From DAOULT01 sp964646625 (lineage in GTDB: Bacteria > Chloroflexota > Anaerolineae > CAZYHC01): a stretch of 64,000 bases of DNA. A model generated the notes under the pieces. It was not told the origin of the DNA. It made no database searches and saw only the letters and a program-made list of their open reading frames with translations. The DNA is taken from contig CAZYHC010000015.1 of NCBI GenBank assembly GCA_964646625.1, positions 1 to 64,000 of the forward strand, read 5' to 3'. This document shows positions 58,996 to 64,000 of the stretch, piece by piece. The first letter of the stretch is position 1; every line of letters starts with the position of its first letter. The translations under genes were made by a program, and so were the position numbers.

Positions 58996-59577
58996 ATGTA
59001 TTACAGGCAGCGTGCCGGTTGGGTAGAACTGATCTGCGGCAGCATGTTCAGCGGCAAGACTGAGGAGTTGATCCGCCGCGTCAAGCGCGCCCAGATAGCC
59101 AAACAGAAAGTGCAGGTTTTCAAACCCAGCCTGGACTCCCGTTACGTGGTGGAGAAAGTAAGTTCTCACAACGGAATGCATTTGGATGCTACCCTGGTGC
59201 AGGAAGCCGGCGACATTCTCCGGCTGGTGGAGGACGATACGGACGTGGTGGCCGTGGACGAGGTGCAATTCTTCGATTGGAGCATTGCCGAGGTCTGTAA
59301 CGCGTTGGCGGACCGGGGGGTGCGGGTCATTGTGGCTGGACTGGACATGGACTTCCGGGGCGAACCTTTCGGCCCGGTGCCTTTACTTATGGCCGAGGCG
59401 GAGAAAATTGACAAGCTCCAGGCTATCTGCGTCAAGTGTGGAGCGCCGGCCAGCCGTAGCCAGCGTCTCATTGACGGTCAGCCTGCCTCCTACGACGATC
59501 CGGTCATCATGGTCGGGGCCAGCGAGGTTTACGAGGCTCGCTGTCGTCACTGTCACCAGGTGCCGGGCAGGAAGTGA
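58996..59577 (+). CDS. tdk: Thymidine kinase
   Basis: A 193-residue type II thymidine kinase. The P-loop is ICGSMFSGKTEELIRRVKRA near residue 14, VVAVDEVQFFDW near 85 the Walker B segment and VAGLDMDFRGEPFGPVPLLMA near 113 the thymidine lid region. Zinc Cys are in CVKCGAPASRSQR and CRHCHQ. It phosphorylates thymidine in salvage. It often follows rpmE in bacterial genomes, as here. Confidence 0.95.
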   Translation: MYYRQRAGWVELICGSMFSGKTEELIRRVKRAQIAKQKVQVFKPSLDSRYVVEKVSSHNGMHLDATLVQEAGDILRLVEDDTDVVAVDEVQFFDWSIAEVCNALADRGVRVIVAGLDMDFRGEPFGPVPLLMAEAEKIDKLQAICVKCGAPASRSQRLIDGQPASYDDPVIMVGASEVYEARCRHCHQVPGRK

Positions 59578-59605
59578 AGTTTTGCTTCAACGACGAAAAG
59601 AGCGG

Positions 59606-60697
59606 CTATCGTGACAGCAACATGCAGTCGCCAAAACTGTAAAAGCGGTAGCCCTGCTCTATAGCTGCTCGATAGGCCCTGTCGATGAGTTCCTTACCGG
59701 CGAAAGCGGCCACCAGCATGAGGAGGGTCGAACGGGGGAGATGGAAGTTGGTGAGGAGAGCATCGACGACGCGAAAGCGAAAGTCAGGGTAGATAAATAG
59801 ATCGGTCCAACCGGAATAGGGTGATAAAGGTTCATCTTCTCCGTCATTCCGGCTCCCTATTCCCTCATCCCGGCTCCCTATTCCCTTATCTCTATTCCCT
59901 ACTCTGGCGGCGGTTTCCAGCACCCGCACCGAGGTTGTGCCCACCGCCACGAGCCGTCTGCCCTCCCTTTTAGCGCGGTTGAGCCGGTCGGCCACCATCG
60001 GGCTGAGACAACAATATTCGCTATGCATGGGGTGCTCTTCCACCTTTTCCGTTCTGACCGGCCGGAAAGTATCCAGGCTGATGCTGAGGGTGACGAAGGC
60101 AAATTCCACCCCTCTGGCCTCGATTTCCTCCATAAGCTGGGGGGTGAAATGTAGGCCGGCCGTGGGGGCGGCCACCGACCCATTGACCCTGGCGTAGACG
60201 GTCTGATAACGCTCGGGCTCGGCCAGCGGCTCGTGGATGTAAGGAGGCAGGGGCACCACCCCCAGGTCATTTAACAGCGGCTCAAGCGGGGTGGAAAAGG
60301 CGATCAGGCGTCCCCCTGATTCGGTCTCGGCCCGAACCTCTCCGTACACCGGCGGTTGCTCTGCGGCGTGCAGTTTTATTCTGGTCCCGACCCGCACCCT
60401 GCGCCCTCTGACCAGCGCCTCCCAGCTGTCCTCGCTCCGTTTGGCCACGAGAAGCAACTCCACCTTGCCCCCACTCGGCTCTTTACGGCCGTAGAGCCGG
60501 GCGGGGATAACGCGGCTGTCGTTACAGACCAGCACGTCCCCCGGTTGTAGATACTCGACAAGGTCACGAAAGAGGCGATGCTCGATCATACCTCGCGCCC
60601 GCGATATCACCATCAAGCGCGAAGCGTCGCGGGGCTCAATGGGGGTCTGGGCGATGAGGTGGGGAGGTAAATCGTAATCGAAATCACTGGTTTTCAC
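59606..60697 (-). CDS. queA: S-adenosylmethionine:tRNA ribosyltransferase-isomerase
   Basis: A 363-residue QueA. KTSDFDYDLPPHLIAQTPIEPRDASRLMV begins it. GDVLVCNDSRVIPARLYGRK near 60, GSVAAPTAGLHFTPQLMEEI near 170 and VGTTSVRVLETAA near 255 follow, and the end LTNFHLPRSTLLMLVAAFAG is diagnostic. It makes epoxyqueuosine in tRNA. The GTG at 60697 follows gaagagg. About 20 residues (RVGNRDKGIGSRDEGIGSR and on) are encoded by an in-frame GGGAATAGGGA-type repeat before SGWTDLFIYP. Confidence 0.95.
   Translation of the reverse strand: MKTSDFDYDLPPHLIAQTPIEPRDASRLMVISRARGMIEHRLFRDLVEYLQPGDVLVCNDSRVIPARLYGRKEPSGGKVELLLVAKRSEDSWEALVRGRRVRVGTRIKLHAAEQPPVYGEVRAETESGGRLIAFSTPLEPLLNDLGVVPLPPYIHEPLAEPERYQTVYARVNGSVAAPTAGLHFTPQLMEEIEARGVEFAFVTLSISLDTFRPVRTEKVEEHPMHSEYCCLSPMVADRLNRAKREGRRLVAVGTTSVRVLETAARVGNRDKGIGSRDEGIGSRNDGEDEPLSPYSGWTDLFIYPDFRFRVVDALLTNFHLPRSTLLMLVAAFAGKELIDRAYRAAIEQGYRFYSFGDCMLLSR
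59838..59906. repeat. GGGAATAGGGA-type repeat inside queA
   Basis: Three degenerate units (ggctccctattccct and related, plus strand) are read in frame by queA as repeats of GIGSRDE/GNRDK, an insert absent from normal QueA at this loop. Confidence 0.8.
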
Positions 60698-60787
60698 TGC
60701 TTTGCCTCTTCTGTAGCGATTTGCACCTGCATTGTACTCGAACTGTCGGAAAAGGGCAAGCATCGCCCCGAAAGCCGCTTCGCAGGG

Positions 60788-60816
60788 TGGACAAAACATG
60801 GTAAATATAGTAAAAT
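60788..60816 (+). promoter_or_regulatory. Possible promoter for the siroheme cluster
   Basis: TGGACA (60788-60793), a 17-base spacer and TAAAAT (60811-60816). About 105 bases precede the first gene. The remainder of 60698-60926 shows no gene. Confidence 0.45.
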
Positions 60817-60926
60817 GTTATCCGTGCAACTATGTTTGATGGATTTTTTGGTGGCAGGCCGCGAATGGAACGAGTTATGAACCAGGCGCTTTTCATTACC
60901 CTGGACTCCTCTGCGGAGGAGGGACG

Positions 60927-61580
60927 GTGAAGGGCTATCCCATCCTGTTGGTCAACCTGGCCGAGGAACGGTGTGTGGTGGTGGGTGGGGGGGTGGTGGC
61001 CGAGCGTAAAGTGCGTGCTCTTCTCGAAAGCGGAGCGCAGGTGACGGTCATCAGCCCCTCGGTGACAGAGGGCCTGGAGAATCTGGCCGCCAGGGGCCAG
61101 TTGGAAATCGTGCGTCGCGCTTATCGGCCGGGCGATCTGGAAAAAGCCTTTCTGGTCATCGGGGCCACCGACGATCCCGCCGTTAATGAATCGGTCTGGC
61201 GCGAAGCCCATTCCCGCCGTTTGCTGGTTAACGTCGTCGATGACCCGGCCCATTGCAATTTTTTTGTCCCCTCGGTTGTTCGTCGGGGAGAGCTGACCAT
61301 CAGTATCTCCACCGGAGGATTAAGCCCGGCCCTGGCCAAAACAATCCGTCAACGGTTGAGCGCCGAATTCGGCCCGGCCTACGCTCGTTTTCTGGCCCTG
61401 CTGGGCGAACTGCGGGAGAGGGTCAAAAACGAGATTCCCGACGGGGAGCGACGGGAGGTGGTCTGGCGGCGACTGGTGGAATCTGAGGTCCTGGACTTGA
61501 TCGAGGCCGGGCAGGAGGAGGCGGCCCGTCAGCGTGCGGCGGCGATTGTGGAAGAAGTTGTGATGGAGCTGAAAACTTGA
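60927..61580 (+). CDS. Precorrin-2 dehydrogenase / sirohydrochlorin ferrochelatase (CysG N-terminal type)
   Basis: A 217-residue Met8/CysG-N protein. The NAD fold is CVVVGGGVVAERKVRALLESG near residue 15. VIGATDDPAVNESV near 75 and LLVNVVDDPAHCNFFVPSVVRRGELTISISTGG near 97-130 hold the catalytic Asp and the family signature. It oxidises precorrin-2 and may insert iron, leading to siroheme, or into corrinoid synthesis. GTG start after gaggaggga. It overlaps hemC by 4 bases, and cobA lies at the window's end. Confidence 0.92.
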   Translation: MKGYPILLVNLAEERCVVVGGGVVAERKVRALLESGAQVTVISPSVTEGLENLAARGQLEIVRRAYRPGDLEKAFLVIGATDDPAVNESVWREAHSRRLLVNVVDDPAHCNFFVPSVVRRGELTISISTGGLSPALAKTIRQRLSAEFGPAYARFLALLGELRERVKNEIPDGERREVVWRRLVESEVLDLIEAGQEEAARQRAAAIVEEVVMELKT

Positions 61581-62485
61581 CCCTGACGATAGGCACCAGG
61601 GGAAGCGCCCTGGCTCTGTGGCAAACCGAACGGGTAGCTGCCGAGTTGAGACGGTTGAAGCCAGCACTCGAAATTGTCATCGAGAAGATCAGGACTAAGG
61701 GGGATATCATCCACGACGTGGCCCTGGCCAGGATCGGGGGCAAGGGCCTTTTCGTCAAGGAGATCGAGGACGCCCTGTTGGAGGGTAGGATCGATCTGGC
61801 CGTGCACAGCCTCAAGGACCTGCCTACCACTTTGCCGGAAGGACTGACCATCGGGGCGGTGCTGGCCCGTGAAGATGCCCGTGACGCCCTGGTCTCCCGC
61901 CTGAACCTGCCCCTGGCCCAACTGCCGGAGGGGGCGCGCCTCGGCACCAGCAGCCTCAGACGGGCGGCCCAATTGCGGGCCTACCGGCCCGATTTTCGCA
62001 TAGTCAACCTGCGGGGCAACGTGGATACCCGTCTGCGCAAGGCCATGAGCGGGGAGTACGAGGCTGTGCTCTTGGCCGCGGCTGGTCTGGATCGCCTGGG
62101 CCACGCCGACCGCATCACCGAAATCCTCTCGTCGGACGTTATTATGCCCGCCGTGGGCCAGGGAGCTTTGGCCGTCGAGGTGCGGGCCGACGACGAAGCC
62201 ACCCGCTCCCTGGTGGCCCTCCTGAACGACCGAGAGGCGCAAATGGCTACCAGGGCCGAGCGTTCCTTTCTCAAAAGATTGGGAGGAGGCTGCCAGGTGC
62301 CTATCGCCGCTTACGGCCTGATCGAGGATGAGGCCTTGACTCTGCGGGGGCTGGTAGCCAGCGTGGACGGCAGGCAGGTGGTGCGTGGTCAGAAGGCGGG
62401 GCATCCTGACCAGGCGGAGGAGTTGGGCCAGGCTTTGGCTGAAGAGCTTTTAATTCAGGGAGCGAGAGATTTACTGAAATTGTGA
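61577..62485 (+). CDS. hemC: Porphobilinogen deaminase
   Basis: A 302-residue hydroxymethylbilane synthase. TIGTRGSALALWQTERVA begins it. DLAVHSLKDLPTTLPEGL near 75, GTSSLRRAAQLRAYRPDF near 125, and LGGGCQVPIAAYG near 235, whose Cys carries the dipyrromethane cofactor, are all present. It condenses four porphobilinogens on the way to uroporphyrinogen III. The TTG start overlaps the preceding stop (TTGA). Confidence 0.95.
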   Translation: MTLTIGTRGSALALWQTERVAAELRRLKPALEIVIEKIRTKGDIIHDVALARIGGKGLFVKEIEDALLEGRIDLAVHSLKDLPTTLPEGLTIGAVLAREDARDALVSRLNLPLAQLPEGARLGTSSLRRAAQLRAYRPDFRIVNLRGNVDTRLRKAMSGEYEAVLLAAAGLDRLGHADRITEILSSDVIMPAVGQGALAVEVRADDEATRSLVALLNDREAQMATRAERSFLKRLGGGCQVPIAAYGLIEDEALTLRGLVASVDGRQVVRGQKAGHPDQAEELGQALAEELLIQGARDLLKL

Positions 62486-62504
62486 AAGTGGAGGAGCATT
62501 TCCG

Positions 62505-62822
62505 ATGTCCACAGTGATTCAAGAGGCAAAAATAGATGCACGCCAGGCTATGAGTGTAGCCAATCGCTTCATCGTGCAAAATTTGCCGGATCGATTCTCA
62601 GCCGGGCTACCTAAAAAGATAGCCTTCCCTACTCGTTTGATTTGGGTTGTCCCTGTGCTTCTCACTTATCCCAACATAGGCATCGTCGGTGAAGTAGGAA
62701 TGATAGCCGTCGAGGAGGAACGGGAAGCTATTGTCGGTTGGACACCGTTGGAGGAGATGGAGGAATTGGCCAGGCAATTGTACGAAGAGCACAAGGATGA
62801 AATCGAACTTGCCTTTCTATAA
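62505..62822 (+). CDS. Small hypothetical protein preceding a C39-like protein
   Basis: A 105-residue acidic protein, not recognised. IVQNLPDRFSAGLPKKIAFPTRLIWVVPVLLTYPNIGIVGEVGMIAVEEE looks like a strand-rich domain; the C-terminus is a charged helix (LEEMEELARQLYEEHKDEIELAF). A gtggaggagc site precedes the ATG. It overlaps the following gene by 26 bases, so the two are probably one functional unit placed inside the tetrapyrrole cluster. Confidence 0.68.
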   Translation: MSTVIQEAKIDARQAMSVANRFIVQNLPDRFSAGLPKKIAFPTRLIWVVPVLLTYPNIGIVGEVGMIAVEEEREAIVGWTPLEEMEELARQLYEEHKDEIELAFL

Positions 62823-63243
62823 GCAAGAGCATCCTTACTCCTGTGCGGTTGCTTGCTTGCGTATACTCCTCGCTCATTATGGGATTGAAGTTAGCGAGGG
62901 TGAGTTACGGGAGAAGTGTAAAACCAGAGAACTTGGCACCTACGCCAGGGACATCCTGGCTTGCGCTCAGGAATATGGTTTCTCTGCTAAACTTGAGCAT
63001 TTGAGCGTTGAGTATTTAAAAGAGCTACTGGATCAAGATATTCACCCTATCGTTTACATCAATATGTTTCCTACAAGCCATATTCCCTATAGCCATACGG
63101 TGATTGTAGAAAGTTATGAAGGGGATAGATTGTTGATTGTAGACCCCAACGCTGAACCGACAGAGATACGTCTGTCAGATTTCTTGGAATGCTGGGAGAT
63201 ATACGATAATATGGCGATTGTGATTGAGAGCAGAAAGGTTTGA
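62797..63243 (+). CDS. Peptidase C39-like cysteine protease domain protein
   Basis: A 148-residue single-domain protein. LPFYKQEHPYSCAVACLRILLAHYG at the start has the Gln and catalytic Cys of C39 peptidases. The catalytic His lies in SHIPYSHTVIVESYEGDRLLIVDPNAEP near 93-120, followed by the Asp. C39 domains process double-glycine leader peptides when part of ABC exporters; here the domain is free. It may process or bind its small overlapping partner. The ATG at 62797 is supported by conservation from the next residues on. Confidence 0.75.
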   Translation: MKSNLPFYKQEHPYSCAVACLRILLAHYGIEVSEGELREKCKTRELGTYARDILACAQEYGFSAKLEHLSVEYLKELLDQDIHPIVYINMFPTSHIPYSHTVIVESYEGDRLLIVDPNAEPTEIRLSDFLECWEIYDNMAIVIESRKV

Positions 63244-63250
63244 AACCATT

Positions 63251-63901
63251 ATGCAAGCTACGATACAAAGTGAGGAGTTGAAGCATCAGGGTCGTATAGC
63301 CTACCGGGCCGGGCTGGTCTGGGGCAACAACGGCAACATCAGCGCCAGGCTGGACGAGGACACTTTCATCATCTCTGCCTCTGGAACGCACCTGGAGCAG
63401 TTGGCGGATGACGATATAGTCATCTGCCGGGTGAGCGAGGCAGATTATCACCAGGGGAGCAAACGCCCCTCCTCGGAGACGCCTTTGCACCGGGCCGTTT
63501 ACCGCGCCCGGCCAGAGGCGGGAGGGGTCATACACTGTTCGCCTTTTTACACCACCCTGGTGGCCTGTACCGCTCTGCCCCTGCGCGTCGATCTCATCCC
63601 GGAGGCGATGGCCTTCCTGGGAAGCATAGGGCGGGTGCCGTACAACTATCCCGGCCAGGAGGAACTGGCCTCCAACGTAGGGGCAGCCATCGCCGAGCAC
63701 CCGGCTGTTTTGATGGAAAATCACGGGGCCATCACCTTCGGCCACACGCTGGAGGAAGCGGTGGTGAGGGCCGAAACTCTGGAGGTGTTGTGTCGCCTCC
63801 ACGTGGTAGCCCAGGCCGCCAACCTGGAACTGCTCTACCTGGGCCAGGACGTGGCCCAGGGACTGCGCGACTATCTCAGGGAGAAGGGGTTTAAAGCATA
63901 G
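63251..63901 (+). CDS. Class II aldolase/adducin family protein (fuculose-phosphate aldolase-like)
   Basis: A 216-residue zinc aldolase. GLVWGNNGNISARLDEDTFIISASGTHLEQL near 20-50 binds phosphate. SSETPLHRAVYRARPEAGGVIHCSPFYTT near 75-103 holds the catalytic Glu and the zinc His pair, and LMENHGAITFGHTLEEA near 155 the third His. It may cleave a phosphorylated ketose or deoxysugar into dihydroxyacetone phosphate and an aldehyde. It fits the polyol theme rather than the tetrapyrrole genes beside it. The ATG at 63251 is preferred. Confidence 0.85.
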   Translation: MQATIQSEELKHQGRIAYRAGLVWGNNGNISARLDEDTFIISASGTHLEQLADDDIVICRVSEADYHQGSKRPSSETPLHRAVYRARPEAGGVIHCSPFYTTLVACTALPLRVDLIPEAMAFLGSIGRVPYNYPGQEELASNVGAAIAEHPAVLMENHGAITFGHTLEEAVVRAETLEVLCRLHVVAQAANLELLYLGQDVAQGLRDYLREKGFKA

Positions 63902-63922
63902 GAAGGTCGGAACAATAGGAGA

Positions 63923-64000
63923 ATGACTAAAGGTATTGTCTACCTCGTAGGGGCGGGTCCCGGCGACCCCAAATTGATCACCGTGCGTGGGCTGGAGTGT
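63923..64000 (+). CDS. cobA: Uroporphyrinogen-III C-methyltransferase, N-terminal part (cut by window end)
   Basis: The last 26 codons read KGIVYLVGAGPGDPKLITVRG after the ATG, the invariant start of CobA/SUMT proteins, with the SAM-binding GAGPGDP. It methylates uroporphyrinogen III to precorrin-2, the branch to siroheme and cobalamin. It continues beyond the window and may be fused to HemD. Confidence 0.9.
   Translation, partial: MTKGIVYLVGAGPGDPKLITVRGLEC

Overview
The window looks like a chromosomal segment of an anaerobic, heterotrophic bacterium with moderately high GC, most likely Chloroflexota (Anaerolineae-like). This is inferred from gene repertoire and style: many GAF/PAS kinases, FchA with FolD, CvpA-MutS2, FGGY kinases, Pro/Thr-rich PD40 proteins and many short dispersed palindromes inside genes. 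No rRNA or tRNA is visible, so the assignment is not proven. A 10-N assembly gap lies at 20278-20287.

The standout content is an hgcB-hgcA pair on the minus strand (47521-48882). HgcA is the corrinoid membrane protein and HgcB the two-cluster ferredoxin that together methylate mercury. HgcA has the diagnostic cap-helix motif NVWCAAGK and five C-terminal membrane helices. HgcB has the CMECGAC motif and C-terminal cysteines. The pair sits inside a long co-directional run of polyol/sugar genes (about 53.9 kb down to 36.7 kb): two ABC permeases, a Tat-exported binding protein, a YciI-like protein, a zinc alcohol dehydrogenase, hgcA, hgcB, an FGGY kinase, an SDR, a GpsA-like dehydrogenase, a PD40 beta-propeller protein, a TIM-barrel isomerase, a Gfo/Idh/MocA dehydrogenase and a URO-D-like protein. 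A perfect sigma-70 promoter (TTGACA-N17-TATAAT) with an inverted repeat in its spacer precedes the first permease.

Region by region: 1-0.8 kb, DUF2442/DUF4160 genes; 0.9-6.2 kb, an inositol-type catabolic cluster mixing Thermotoga-type enzymes (IolN-like hydrolase, IolO-like epimerase) with IolB, a Cgl0159-type aldolase and a PFK-family kinase; 6.2-7.9 kb, toxin-antitoxin debris, a DUF3800 gene and a candidate structured RNA on the minus strand; 7.9-10.5 kb, a hydroxyacid dehydrogenase and parAB; 11.6-24.6 kb, signalling proteins (including a kinase without its phospho-acceptor histidine and one without an ATPase domain), a GAF-STAS regulator coupled to an FGGY kinase, a LysM protein, folD and fchA; 24.6-29.4 kb, a glycosyltransferase, a BrnT/BrnA-like toxin-antitoxin pair, a methyltransferase and transketolase; 29.6-36.7 kb, lgt, an L,D-transpeptidase, a GH13 glucosidase, cvpA and mutS2; 36.7-53.9 kb, the polyol/hgcAB run; 54-56.5 kb, E2 and E1-beta of a 2-oxoacid dehydrogenase without E1-alpha; 56.8-59.6 kb, rplU, rpmA, two nucleotide-hydrolase/TIR-like proteins, rpmE and tdk; 59.6-64 kb, queA and a siroheme/tetrapyrrole cluster ending in a partial cobA.

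The parts fit together plausibly. Polyol uptake and oxidation feed the central carbon pathways. FolD and FchA process one-carbon folates, which are the likely methyl source for HgcA. The tetrapyrrole genes can feed corrinoid synthesis. At least five families of short dispersed repeats have entered the region, several of them in frame inside genes.
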